DNA of 64,000 bases from Streptomyces sp. TLI_171 (GTDB lineage: Bacteria > Actinomycetota > Actinomycetes > Streptomycetales > Streptomycetaceae), in contig NZ_RAPS01000001.1 in assembly GCF_003610255.1 (NCBI RefSeq), positions 1,736,001 through 1,800,000 of the forward strand, given 5' to 3'. Within the stretch, counting starts at the first letter, position 1, and each line of letters starts with the position of its first letter. The notes beneath the pieces were generated by a model. The model was not told where the DNA came from. It did not search any database and was given only the letters and a program-made list of their open reading frames with translations. Below are positions 44,676-52,954 of this stretch, piece after piece. The position numbers and the translations under genes are program-made.

Positions 44676-45839
44676 TCACCTCTCTCGGACCACCACGAAT
44701 TCGGCGAGTGCGACGAAGTGCTCGCGCACCTCGTCGGCCATGGGCACCTCGCCGAGGGCGGCGAGGGCGGTGTCGTACTGGCGGCGGGCCTCTTCCTGCG
44801 TCCAGGCCCGGCCGCCGGCCTGCTCGATCAGCGCGGCGCGGGCGGCGAGCTGCTGCTCGCTCTCCTCGCCGCGGCCGGTCGGGTCGGCCAGCTGTGCGGC
44901 CAGCTCGCGGGAGGCGGCGCCTCCCTCGGCCAGCGCGGCGCACACCGGGAGCGACTTCTTCCGCGACTGGAGGTCGCTCCAGTGCGGCTTTCCGGTCACT
45001 TCGGTGGCGCCCCAGATGCCCAGCAGGTCGTCCACCGCCTGGAACGCGAGCCCCAGGTGGTAGCCGTACCGCTGGAGCGCGTCGGACACCCGGTCGTCGG
45101 CGCCGGCCAGCACTGCGCCGATCGCCGCCGAGGCCGCCAGCAGGGCGCCGGTCTTGCCGCCCTCCATGGCCAGGCACTCCTCGACCGTCACCACGTCGCG
45201 CTGTTCGAACGAGACGTCCAGAGCCTGACCGTCGATCAGCCGCCGGGTGGCGGTGGTGATCAGGCGGACGGCGCGGGCGGCGTCGGTCGGGGTGGCCCCG
45301 CCGGTCACCGCGGCGTCCAGCAGGACCTCGGTGCCGAGGGTGGCCAGCGCGTCGCCGACCAGCACGGCCTGCGCCGGGCCGAACACCGTCCAGGCGGTGG
45401 CCCGGTGCCGTCGCGTCTCGTCACCGTCCATCAGATCATCATGAAGGAGCGAGAAATTGTGGACCAGCTCGACCGACACGCCGCCGGGTACGCCCGCCTG
45501 CGCGTCGGCGCCCACCGCTTCGGCCGACAGCAGGGCCAGCGCCGGGCGCACGGCCTTGCCGCCGTCGCCCGCGGCGGGCCGGCCGTCGCGGTCGATCCAG
45601 CCGAAGTGGTACGCCGCGACCGTGTCCATCGGTGCCGCCAAACGGGCGACGGCCTCGCGCATCGGCGGCGTGCAGAGCGTGCGTCCGCGCGCCAGCAGGT
45701 CCAGGACCGTCGGGGTGTCCCTGACCGTCGAGCCGGTGCGTGCCTCCACGTGCGTTCCCTCTCGGTACGTCCGACCGGCCGCGAAGGGCGGCCGGCCGGT
45801 TGCGATGTCGGTGGTCGGGGGGTGAGGGGTCGGCGTCAT
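44676..45839 (-). CDS. Polyprenyl diphosphate synthase (farnesyl-type)
   Basis: The product is 387 residues from ATG 45839, overlapping hpnE as ATGA. The first Asp-rich motif is LLHDDLMDGDETRR (DDxxD). The second is AFQAVDDLLGIWG, where the last Asp is Gly, a form common in actinobacterial prenyl synthases. Within the hopanoid operon it should supply farnesyl diphosphate for squalene. Chain length cannot be proven: the residues before the first motif (VELVHNFSLLHDD) lack an obvious bulky stop beyond Phe. Confidence 0.88.
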   Translation of the reverse strand: MTPTPHPPTTDIATGRPPFAAGRTYREGTHVEARTGSTVRDTPTVLDLLARGRTLCTPPMREAVARLAAPMDTVAAYHFGWIDRDGRPAAGDGGKAVRPALALLSAEAVGADAQAGVPGGVSVELVHNFSLLHDDLMDGDETRRHRATAWTVFGPAQAVLVGDALATLGTEVLLDAAVTGGATPTDAARAVRLITTATRRLIDGQALDVSFEQRDVVTVEECLAMEGGKTGALLAASAAIGAVLAGADDRVSDALQRYGYHLGLAFQAVDDLLGIWGATEVTGKPHWSDLQSRKKSLPVCAALAEGGAASRELAAQLADPTGRGEESEQQLAARAALIEQAGGRAWTQEEARRQYDTALAALGEVPMADEVREHFVALAEFVVVRER

Positions 45840-47233
45840 CGGGGCCACCGCCCGTCCCCCCGATCGACCGGGAGCCGGCCGGAGCCGGACAGGGCGGCGT
45901 CCGCCGCGGTGTGGCCGCTGCGGACCGCGCCTTCCATGGTCGCTGGCCAGCCGGTGGCAGTCCAGGACCCGGCGAGCAGGATGCCGGGGACTTCGGTGCG
46001 CGCGCCGGGGCGCAGCCGGGCGGTGCCGGGCGCCGGGTCGAAGGTGGCGGTGCGCTCCCGGGTGACGAAGAAGTCCAGCACCCGCGCGCCTCGGGCGGCG
46101 GGCAGCAGGCGCTCCAGCTCCGGCAGGTAGCGGTCGCGGAGCTCGGCCACCGGCAGGTCGATCTCGTCCTCGGCCGCGGACTGCGACACCGCCAGGTACT
46201 GGGCGCCGGGCACCGCCAGGCCGGAGTGCCGGGTGCGGTCGAAGACGAACTGCACCGGCGAGCCGAGCGCGGCGAAGAACGGACGGCGGATCAGCCGCCG
46301 GTCGTAGACCACGTGCACGTTCAGGATCGGGGCGGTGCCGAAGTCGGCGAGCCGGTGCTGCCCGGCGATCGCGCCGGACGGCAGCAGGGCGGCCGCGGTG
46401 TCCTGGGCGCCGGCCAGCACGACGGTGTCGGCGGTGAGCAGCTCGCCGCCCTCCAGCCGGACGGCGTGCTGCTCGGCGGCCTTCAGTTCGGCGGCCTTGG
46501 TGCGCAGCAGCACCCGGACGCCGGCCCGTTCCAGCTCGGCCAGCGCCCGGTCGTGGTGGATCTCGCCGAGCGGGGCCCTGGCGATGCCGATGTCGGAGGC
46601 GCCCGGGTCGGACAGCAGTCCGGTCTTGAACACCATCGCGGCCAGCGCCATCGAGGTGCGGTCCGCGGTCGCGTTCAGGGTGGCCACGCCCACCAGGTCC
46701 CAGACGGCCTCGATGGCGGCCGGGGTCTGGCCGTGCCGGCGCAGCCAGTCGCCGAAGGAGATCTCGTCCAGCGCCGGGTCGGCCAGGTCGAGCTTCTGCA
46801 GGGCGAGCGCGCCGCGCACCACCCGCAGCCGGTCGGCCGGGCGCAGGTGCCGGTAGGTGGCGAGGCTGCCGGCCAGGTGCAGCGGGACGGGCAGCTCGGC
46901 CCGGCGCAGCCGGCCGAGGCTGCGGGTGCCGTCGGCGGCCAGGCCCAGCACCGGGACGTCCAGCCGGTCCTGCAGGTCGACCAGGTGGCCGGCGCCGAGC
47001 CGGTCGATCAGGCCGCGGTAGGCGGTGCAGCAGCGCAGGTACACGTGCTGGCCGTTGTCGACGGTCAGGTCGCCGCGCTTGAACGAGAAGGCCAGGCCGC
47101 CGAGCCGGGGGCGGGCCTCCAGCAGGGTGGTGCGGACGCCCGCGTCGGCCAGCCGGAGGGCGGCGGTGATGCCCGCCAGGCCGCCGCCGACCACCACGGC
47201 GGTGCGCTGCCGCTGCGGCGTCGGCGTGCTCAT
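45836..47233 (-). CDS. hpnE: Hydroxysqualene dehydroxylase HpnE
   Basis: The product is 465 residues from ATG 47233 (GGGAGG four bases upstream). It is a flavin amine-oxidase/phytoene-desaturase-like enzyme with the FAD-binding motif VVVGGGLAGITAALRLADAG and the C-terminal GILLAGSWTATGWPATMEGAVRSGHTAA. In the HpnCDE route it reduces hydroxysqualene to squalene. The 94-base gap to hpnD holds a short ACGCATGCGT palindrome and may carry a secondary promoter. Confidence 0.9.
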   Translation of the reverse strand: MSTPTPQRQRTAVVVGGGLAGITAALRLADAGVRTTLLEARPRLGGLAFSFKRGDLTVDNGQHVYLRCCTAYRGLIDRLGAGHLVDLQDRLDVPVLGLAADGTRSLGRLRRAELPVPLHLAGSLATYRHLRPADRLRVVRGALALQKLDLADPALDEISFGDWLRRHGQTPAAIEAVWDLVGVATLNATADRTSMALAAMVFKTGLLSDPGASDIGIARAPLGEIHHDRALAELERAGVRVLLRTKAAELKAAEQHAVRLEGGELLTADTVVLAGAQDTAAALLPSGAIAGQHRLADFGTAPILNVHVVYDRRLIRRPFFAALGSPVQFVFDRTRHSGLAVPGAQYLAVSQSAAEDEIDLPVAELRDRYLPELERLLPAARGARVLDFFVTRERTATFDPAPGTARLRPGARTEVPGILLAGSWTATGWPATMEGAVRSGHTAADAALSGSGRLPVDRGDGRWPR

Positions 47234-47327
47234 CGGTCCTCCCGGACGGCAGTGGACTGTGGGCACAACAACGTACGCATGCGTCGTGATTCCCTGTTGA
47301 CACAGCGTGACAGAACTGGCGCGAGAA

Positions 47328-48230
47328 TCAAGAACGCCCTCCGGCGAGCCCGGACAGTGCCACGTACGCCTTCTCCCAGCCCGGCAGGGAGACCCGGCCG
47401 CGGAGCACCGAGTGCGGGTCGGCGGCGATCCGGCCGAGCAGGCGGTGGTAGATGCCGGCCATCGCGGCGGTGGCGGCGCGGCTGCGGCGGTCGAGCATCG
47501 GCAGCAGCCGCAGGCCCTCCTCGAAGGCCTGCTGGGCGCGGTCGGCCTCGAAGGCGACCAGGCCGGTGAAGTCCGCGCCGACCGGGAGCTGCGGGAGCGC
47601 GAAGCCCTGCTGGCAGCCGAACCGGACCAGGTCCTCGGTGGGCAGGTAGGTGCGGCCGTTCAGGGCGTCCTCGCGCACGTCGCGCAGGATGTTGGTGAGC
47701 TGCAGGGCCAGGCCCAGGGTGTCGGCGTACTCGGCGCCGCGCTCCCAGTCCTCGCAGCCGTACACGCCGAGCGAGAGCCGGCCGATCGAGCCGGCCACGC
47801 AGCGGCAGTAGACCTTGAGCTCCTCGAAGGTGCCGTACTCGACGCCCTTGAGGTCCATCTCGACGCCGTCGATCAGCTCGTCGAAGCCGCCGAGCGGGAT
47901 CGGGAAGCGGCGGGCCGCGTCGGCGAGTGCGACCTTGATCGGGTCGGTGTCGTCCTCGCCGACCTCGCCGGCCCGGATCTCGTCCAGCAGGGCGCGGGTG
48001 CGGGCCAGCGCCTCGGCCTTCTGCACGGCGGGCAGTTCGCCGTCGCCGATGTCGTCGACCCGGCGGGCCAGCGCGTACAGCGCGGACATCGCCAGCCGCT
48101 TGGCCTCGGGCAGCAGCCGGATGCCGTAGCTGAAGTTGCGGGCCTGCAGGGCGGTGACCGCCTCGCAGTACCGGTAGGCCGCCATGACCGGCGCGGACGC
48201 CAGTGGTGATGCCCCCACGCGGGCGTTCAC
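47328..48230 (-). CDS. hpnD: Presqualene diphosphate synthase HpnD
   Basis: The product is 300 residues from GTG 48230, overlapping the hpnC stop as GTGA with GAAGGGAAG upstream. It is a trans-isoprenyl (squalene/phytoene synthase) fold enzyme. The two Asp-rich motifs are LARRVDDIGDGE and TNILRDVREDALNGRTYLPTEDL. It joins two farnesyl diphosphates to presqualene diphosphate. The RNFSYGIRLLPEAKR start is typical of the HpnD branch. Confidence 0.92.
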   Translation of the reverse strand: MNARVGASPLASAPVMAAYRYCEAVTALQARNFSYGIRLLPEAKRLAMSALYALARRVDDIGDGELPAVQKAEALARTRALLDEIRAGEVGEDDTDPIKVALADAARRFPIPLGGFDELIDGVEMDLKGVEYGTFEELKVYCRCVAGSIGRLSLGVYGCEDWERGAEYADTLGLALQLTNILRDVREDALNGRTYLPTEDLVRFGCQQGFALPQLPVGADFTGLVAFEADRAQQAFEEGLRLLPMLDRRSRAATAAMAGIYHRLLGRIAADPHSVLRGRVSLPGWEKAYVALSGLAGGRS

Positions 48231-49186
48231 CTTCCCTTCGCGAAGAGTGCCGCCGCCCGGCCGGCCAGGCGGCGCTTGTCGGGCTTCGCCCGGTGCGCGA
48301 GCACGTCGAACCCGACCGCCTCGATGGCGTCCAGGGCCGCGTACCCGCCGGCGGTGAATCCCGCCAGCAGCAGTCGGAGCCTTCCGTGAACCGTACCCAC
48401 CAGCGGCGCGCCGCGGTCGAGCAGGGTCCGGGCCCGGCTCGCCTCCCAGGCGATCAGCTGGCGCACGCCCCGGGAGGCGGTGTCGGCGGCGAGGTCCTGC
48501 TCGGTGACTCCGAAGGTGGCGAGGTCCTCCTGCGGGAGGTAGATCCGGTCGCGGTCGAGGTCCTCGGCGACGTCCTGCAGGTGTTCGACGATCTGCAGCG
48601 CGGTGCAGATGTCGTCGGAGAGCTCGATCCGCTCGGGGGTGGCGCGGCCGGCCAGGGCGAGCACCAGGCGGCCGACCGGGTCGGCGGACAGCGTGCAGTA
48701 GTGCCGGAGGTCGGCGTAGGCCGGGTAGCGGGTGGTGCACTGGTCCACCCGGTTGGCCTCGATCAGTCGGCGGAACGGCTCCGGGGTGACGGCGTGCCGC
48801 TCGATCAGCGGGACCAGCCGGCGGATCAGCGGGTGCCGGGGCTCGCCGGCGGCGGTGCCGAGGACGGTGCCGCCCTGGGCGCGGTCGTCGCCGAGGGCGG
48901 CGGCGAAGGCCCGGTCGAGGTCGAGCTCCAGCCCGTCCAGCAGGGCGAGCCGGAAGCCTTCGTCGTCGGGGGCGCCCTTGACGCCCAGCGCGGCGGCGAC
49001 GCCGGCGGGGTCGGCCAGGTCGCCGTCGCCGGCGTCGTCGATCAGCCGGGCGAAGCCGTAGACCGCCATCAGGTCCGCGCGCCAGGCGGCGGGCAGGAAC
49101 GCGGGGGCGACCGGGAAGTTCTCCAGGTCCGCCTTGTCCAGCGTCACCGCTGCTGTCTGGTTATCTGACTTAGTTGAAGCCGACAC
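48227..49186 (-). CDS. hpnC: Hydroxysqualene synthase HpnC
   Basis: The product is 319 residues from GTG 49186, preferred because GGGGGAG is eight bases upstream; GTG 49195 is an alternative. It has the squalene/phytoene synthase fold. The first Asp motif is FARLIDDAGDGD and the second EHLQDVAEDLDRDRIYLPQEDLATFG. The ENFPVAPAFLPAAWR start is diagnostic of HpnC. It converts presqualene diphosphate to hydroxysqualene. It is the first gene of the hopanoid operon. Confidence 0.92.
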   Translation of the reverse strand: MSASTKSDNQTAAVTLDKADLENFPVAPAFLPAAWRADLMAVYGFARLIDDAGDGDLADPAGVAAALGVKGAPDDEGFRLALLDGLELDLDRAFAAALGDDRAQGGTVLGTAAGEPRHPLIRRLVPLIERHAVTPEPFRRLIEANRVDQCTTRYPAYADLRHYCTLSADPVGRLVLALAGRATPERIELSDDICTALQIVEHLQDVAEDLDRDRIYLPQEDLATFGVTEQDLAADTASRGVRQLIAWEASRARTLLDRGAPLVGTVHGRLRLLLAGFTAGGYAALDAIEAVGFDVLAHRAKPDKRRLAGRAAALFAKGR

Positions 49187-49273
49187 TGCCGTCACTCCCC
49201 CGTTCTACACCGGTCCCGCCCGCCACCGCGCACCGGACACGCTTCTGTCGCCACGCCTTCACCCGCCGCACGC

Positions 49274-49320
49274 CGCAGGGCCGGTGCCCGGGGATCCGCT
49301 CCCCGCGCACCGGCCCTGCG
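49274..49320. terminator. Nested terminator hairpin between the ABC operon and hpnC
   Basis: CGCAGGGCCGGTGC (49274-49287) pairs with GCACCGGCCCTGCG (49307-49320). An inner CGGGG/CCCCG stem lies in the loop. It follows the ABC ATPase gene and precedes the hopanoid operon. Confidence 0.88.
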
Positions 49321-49339
49321 ACGTGCGACCCGGCCCCGG

Positions 49340-50155
49340 TCAGGGGCGGTCGCCCTTCTCGTACCGCCGGACGACCTCCTCGGTCGGACCGTCCATGATC
49401 AGCTCACCGTGCTCGATCCAGATGGTGCGCTCACAGACCTCGCGGATCGCGTTGTTGTCGTGGCTCACCAGGAAGACGGTGCCGGCCTCCTTGCGCAGCT
49501 CGTTGATCCGGGCCTTGGAGCGCTGCTGGAAGCCCTGGTCGCCGGTGGCGAGGGCCTCGTCGATCAGCAGCACGTCGTGGGTCTTCGCCGCCGCGATGGA
49601 GAACCGCAGGCGGGCGCCCATGCCGGAGGAGTAGGTGCGCATCGGCAGCGAGATGAAGTCGCCCTTCTCGTTGATGCCCGAGAAGTCGACGATGTTCTGG
49701 TACCGCTCGCGCACCTGGGCCGGGGACATGCCCATCGCCAGGCAGCCCAGCACCACGTTGCGCTCACCGGTCAGGTCGTTCATCAGCGCCGCGTTCACGC
49801 CCAGCAGCGAGGGCTGGCCGTTGGTGTAGATGGCGCCCTTCTCGGTCGGCAGCAGGCCGGCGATCGCCGCCAGCATGGTCGACTTGCCGGAGCCGTTCGA
49901 GCCGATCAGACCGACCGCCTCGCCCTTGTACGCGGTGAAGCTGATGCCGCGCACCGCGTGCACCTCGCGGATCGAGGGCGACTTCTTGCGGGTGATGATC
50001 CGGCTCAGCGCGGACGTGGCGCTGCCCTTGCCGGCGCCCGCGCCGTGCACCTTGTAGACGATGTGCACGTCGTCCACCACCACGGTGGGGACCCGGGCCT
50101 TGTCGGTGTCCACCACGGTGGCCTCCTTGACGGTGTCGAGCGCTGCGTCAGCCAC
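49340..50155 (-). CDS. Polysaccharide/teichoic-acid-type ABC exporter ATPase
   Basis: This 271-residue ATPase belongs to the TagH/Wzt subfamily. Walker A is GSNGSGKST, the signature is the subfamily form YSSGMGARLRFSIA, Walker B is DVLLIDEALATGD and the switch His is in LVSHDNN. The C-terminus lacks the extra sugar-binding domain of Wzt, so it resembles TagH-short forms. It overlaps the permease gene by eight bases. It probably exports a lipid-linked glycan or polyol-phosphate made by the neighbouring genes. Confidence 0.88.
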   Translation of the reverse strand: MADAALDTVKEATVVDTDKARVPTVVVDDVHIVYKVHGAGAGKGSATSALSRIITRKKSPSIREVHAVRGISFTAYKGEAVGLIGSNGSGKSTMLAAIAGLLPTEKGAIYTNGQPSLLGVNAALMNDLTGERNVVLGCLAMGMSPAQVRERYQNIVDFSGINEKGDFISLPMRTYSSGMGARLRFSIAAAKTHDVLLIDEALATGDQGFQQRSKARINELRKEAGTVFLVSHDNNAIREVCERTIWIEHGELIMDGPTEEVVRRYEKGDRP

Positions 50156-51119
50156 GGCCGTACTCCTCCTCTGCCTTCCAGAAGAACACGAAACCGACGA
50201 CGAAGGCGACGATCGCCCAGGTGCCGGCCATCATCCAGATGTGGTCGGGCAGGATCAGCGCCTTCGGCAGCTGGTGGCCGTCCGCTGCGGTGCCGCCCGG
50301 GTAGAGGCTCTTGTCGAAGCTCTCGGGCATGAACGCGTAGCGGATCAGGTCCATGTAGACCACGGCCGGGTTCCAGGAGTAGAGCGTCTGCCAGAGCGGC
50401 GGCCACTTCTCGATGAAGCTCGAGACGCTGTACATCACGCCCGAGATGTACATCCAGGTGCGCAGCAGGAACGGCATCAGCTGCGAGATGTCGGAGGTCT
50501 TCGAGCCGATCCGGGCCATCACCATGGCCAGACCGGTGTTGAACATCGACTGGAGCACCAGCGCCGGGATGATCAGCAGCCAGGTCATGCCCGGGGGGAT
50601 GCCGTTCATCAGCACGATGACGACCAGCACCACCATCGAGATCAGCAGCTGCTGGAGCTGGATGATCGTGAAGGCGATCGGCAGGCTGGCGCGCGGGAAG
50701 TGCAGCGCCCGGATCAGGCCGAGGTTGTCGGAGATCGACCGGGTGCCGGCCTGGATCGCGCTCTGCGAGAACTGAAAGATGAAGACGCCGATGCACAGCC
50801 AGGCGATGTACGCCGGGACGGTGTCCCGGTTGTTCATGATCAGGCCGAAGACCAGGTAGAACACCGCGCAGTTCAGCAGCGGGGTGAGCACCTGCCAGAC
50901 CTGGCCGAGCTTCGCCGTGGTGTACTGCGCGACCAGCCGGGCCGTGGCGAACGCGCTGATGAAGGCGCGGCGGGCCCACAGCTGGCGGACGTACTGGATC
51001 AGGCTCGGCCGTCGGCCGCTGACGGAGAGTCCGTACTTGTCCGCGAGCTGCTTCGGGGTCAGACCCGCGTCGGTACCCCTTGGTGCGGAGAGGTTGACCG
51101 GGTCACTCAGTGTCGACAC
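50148..51119 (-). CDS. Polysaccharide/teichoic-acid-type ABC exporter permease
   Basis: The 323-residue ABC-2 permease of the TagG/Wzm group starts at GTG 51119 behind GAAGGACG. A long cytoplasmic N-terminus (LTPKQLADKYGLSVSG...) is followed by about six transmembrane helices and the conserved WNPAVVYMDLIRYAF near the end. It pairs with the ATPase at 49340. A hairpin at 51145-51169 separates it from the glycosyltransferase gene, so it may have its own promoter. Confidence 0.88.
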   Translation of the reverse strand: MSTLSDPVNLSAPRGTDAGLTPKQLADKYGLSVSGRRPSLIQYVRQLWARRAFISAFATARLVAQYTTAKLGQVWQVLTPLLNCAVFYLVFGLIMNNRDTVPAYIAWLCIGVFIFQFSQSAIQAGTRSISDNLGLIRALHFPRASLPIAFTIIQLQQLLISMVVLVVIVLMNGIPPGMTWLLIIPALVLQSMFNTGLAMVMARIGSKTSDISQLMPFLLRTWMYISGVMYSVSSFIEKWPPLWQTLYSWNPAVVYMDLIRYAFMPESFDKSLYPGGTAADGHQLPKALILPDHIWMMAGTWAIVAFVVGFVFFWKAEEEYGRG

Positions 51120-51144
51120 ATTCGTCCTTCAGGGGGTCGAAATC

Positions 51145-51169
51145 CCCCGCCCGGGGGTGACGGGCGGGG
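51145..51169 (-). terminator. Hairpin between the glycosyltransferase and permease genes
   Basis: CCCCGCCCG (51145-51153) pairs with CGGGCGGGG (51161-51169) around a seven-base loop. Confidence 0.55.
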
Positions 51170-51242
51170 AACCGGGAGGTACCACGAGGAGCTCTGCTGC
51201 TACCGCTTGCGGCCGACGGGGGAAACGTCCGACCGGCTGCGA

Positions 51243-52127
51243 TCAGATGATTGGCGGTCTGCCCAGTCGGGTCAAGCGCCAGACCGTGGACCACTTCATC
51301 GGGCGGCGCGGACCGGACGGCTCGCGCCAGCCCGCCCTGAACCCGCCGAGCCACGCCTTCAGCGCCGACCCGGAGGGCCGTCGCGCGACCGTCAGCAGGA
51401 ACCAGGTTCCCAGGTAGAGAGGCACCAGCAGGGCCGGAAGGTTCCGCCGGGCCAGCCAGACCCGGTTGCGGGCCACGTTGTGGAAGTACGCCGCGTGCCG
51501 GGCCGGCGAGGTCGCCGGGTGGTGGAGCACCACGTCCGGGCGGTAGTCGATCGACCATCCGGCGTCCAGCGCGCGCCACGCCAGGTCGGTCTCCTCGTGC
51601 GCGTAGAAGAACTCCGCGGGCAGCTGCCCGGCCTGCGGGAAGACCGCGCTGCGCACCGCGCTGGCGCCGCCCAGGAAGGTGGTGACCCGGGAGCCGCGCA
51701 GCGGGTCGCTGGCCCGCAGCCGGGGCACGTGGCGGCGCTGGGTGGTGCCGGTCTCCGGGTCGGCGATCCGGAACGAGACGATGCCCAGGCCCGGGTCGGC
51801 GGTGAACGCCTCGCGCAGCAGCTGCGCCGAGTCGGTGTTCGGCAGCAGGCCGTCGTCGTCCAGGAACAGCACCGCGTCGACGTCCCGGCCGTCCGGGCCG
51901 AACAGCTCGATGCCGACGTTGCGGCCGCCGGGGATGCCGAGGTTCTCCGGCAGCTCGGCGGTGCGCACGCCCTCGGGCAGGGCGGGCAGCGGGGCGCCGT
52001 TGGCGACCACCGCGAGCTCGACCGGCGGGCCCTGCTGGGCGCGCACCGACTCGATCAGGGCGTTCAGCTCCGCGGGCCGGTTGCCCATCGTGATGATGAC
52101 CGCGCCGAGGCGGAAGTGGTCGCTCAT
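51243..52127 (-). CDS. Family-2 glycosyltransferase
   Basis: This 294-residue GT-A enzyme starts at ATG 52127, overlapping the CDP-alcohol transferase stop as ATGA. The nucleotide-sugar site is seen in GAVIITMGNRPAELNALIESVRAQ and AVLFLDDDGLLPN (DDD for the DxD metal motif). An acceptor-region motif is FFYAHEETDLAWRALDAGW (ED type, catalytic base). A hydrophobic C-terminal segment (LVPLYLGTWFLLTVA) suggests membrane attachment. It probably adds a sugar to the lipid or polymer made by its neighbours. The donor is unknown. Confidence 0.87.
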   Translation of the reverse strand: MSDHFRLGAVIITMGNRPAELNALIESVRAQQGPPVELAVVANGAPLPALPEGVRTAELPENLGIPGGRNVGIELFGPDGRDVDAVLFLDDDGLLPNTDSAQLLREAFTADPGLGIVSFRIADPETGTTQRRHVPRLRASDPLRGSRVTTFLGGASAVRSAVFPQAGQLPAEFFYAHEETDLAWRALDAGWSIDYRPDVVLHHPATSPARHAAYFHNVARNRVWLARRNLPALLVPLYLGTWFLLTVARRPSGSALKAWLGGFRAGWREPSGPRRPMKWSTVWRLTRLGRPPII

Positions 52128-52954
52128 CGCAGCCTGCTGGACAGCACGATGGACAGCAGGTGCAGGACGGTCTGCAGCATCGCGACGGCGGCGAGCACCA
52201 CGACCGCGAGCCGGGTGAAGTACAGGCCGCCGTGGACCGCGTCGGCGATGCCGGCGGCCAGGATGAACAGCGAGGCCTCGACCGCGCCGACCAGGCGGTG
52301 GAACTTCAGCAGCGAGGCGGCCCGGCGGGCCTTGGCCACCGTGGTGGAGCGCGGCACCGAGGCGCTGTCCTCGACCGCGGTGAGGCCGGAGCGGGCCCGG
52401 GCCACGTCGACCAGGTCGGTCTCGGACTTGATCAGGATCGCGCCGAGCGCGGCCAGCGTGCCGAGGAAGGCCCACTGCCAGGCGCTGGTGGAGCCGTCCC
52501 GGTGGAACAGGTCGGCGGCGCGCAGGCCGAGGCCGGTGAGCAGCGCGGCCTCGGACATGTAGTGGCCGACCCGGTCCAGGTAGACGCCGGTGAGCGAGGT
52601 CTGCCGGCGCCAGCGGGCGACCTCGCCGTCCACGCAGTCCAGCAGCAGGTAGACCTGGATCAGCAGGGCGCCGAGGATCGCGCCGGTCGGGCCGGGGACC
52701 ACCAGGGCGGCGCCGGCCAGGATGCCGGTGAGCATCATCAGGTAGGTCAGGCCGTTGGGCGTGATCACCGTGACGGTGGACAGGATGCGGGTGATCCGCA
52801 GCGAGATCCTCCGCATGTACAGGCGGCCGGCCCAGTGCTCGGCGCTGCGGCGCTGGAGCATGCCCTCCGGGTGGATGACGGCCCGGAGCTCCTCGATCGA
52901 CGGGCGGCGGGTGAGGTCGACCGGCGGGCGTTCAGCTGTTGACTGCTTGGACAT
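52124..52954 (-). CDS. CDP-alcohol phosphatidyltransferase-family enzyme
   Basis: The 276-residue membrane enzyme has about six helices. The family motif DG(x2)AR(x8)G(x3)D(x3)D reads DGEVARWRRQ...GVYLDRVGH: all positions match except the last Asp, which is His. The enzyme should transfer a phospho-alcohol from a CDP-activated donor to an acceptor, using the CDP-polyol made by the nucleotidyltransferase at 53981. A hydrophilic N-terminal extension of about 60 residues precedes the first helix. It overlaps the dehydrogenase gene by 23 bases and the glycosyltransferase gene by four. Confidence 0.88.
   Translation of the reverse strand: MSKQSTAERPPVDLTRRPSIEELRAVIHPEGMLQRRSAEHWAGRLYMRRISLRITRILSTVTVITPNGLTYLMMLTGILAGAALVVPGPTGAILGALLIQVYLLLDCVDGEVARWRRQTSLTGVYLDRVGHYMSEAALLTGLGLRAADLFHRDGSTSAWQWAFLGTLAALGAILIKSETDLVDVARARSGLTAVEDSASVPRSTTVAKARRAASLLKFHRLVGAVEASLFILAAGIADAVHGGLYFTRLAVVVLAAVAMLQTVLHLLSIVLSSRLR

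Noticed and set aside
44676..45839. Loss of function of the prenyl synthase because the second Asp motif is DDLLG
   Set aside because: DDLLG-type second motifs are common in active actinobacterial prenyl synthases, so this is not evidence of decay.
47266..47310. SigR-type promoter for hpnE on the minus strand
   Set aside because: GGGAAT is present, but GTT follows at 16 or 19 bases and not at 18; too weak to call.
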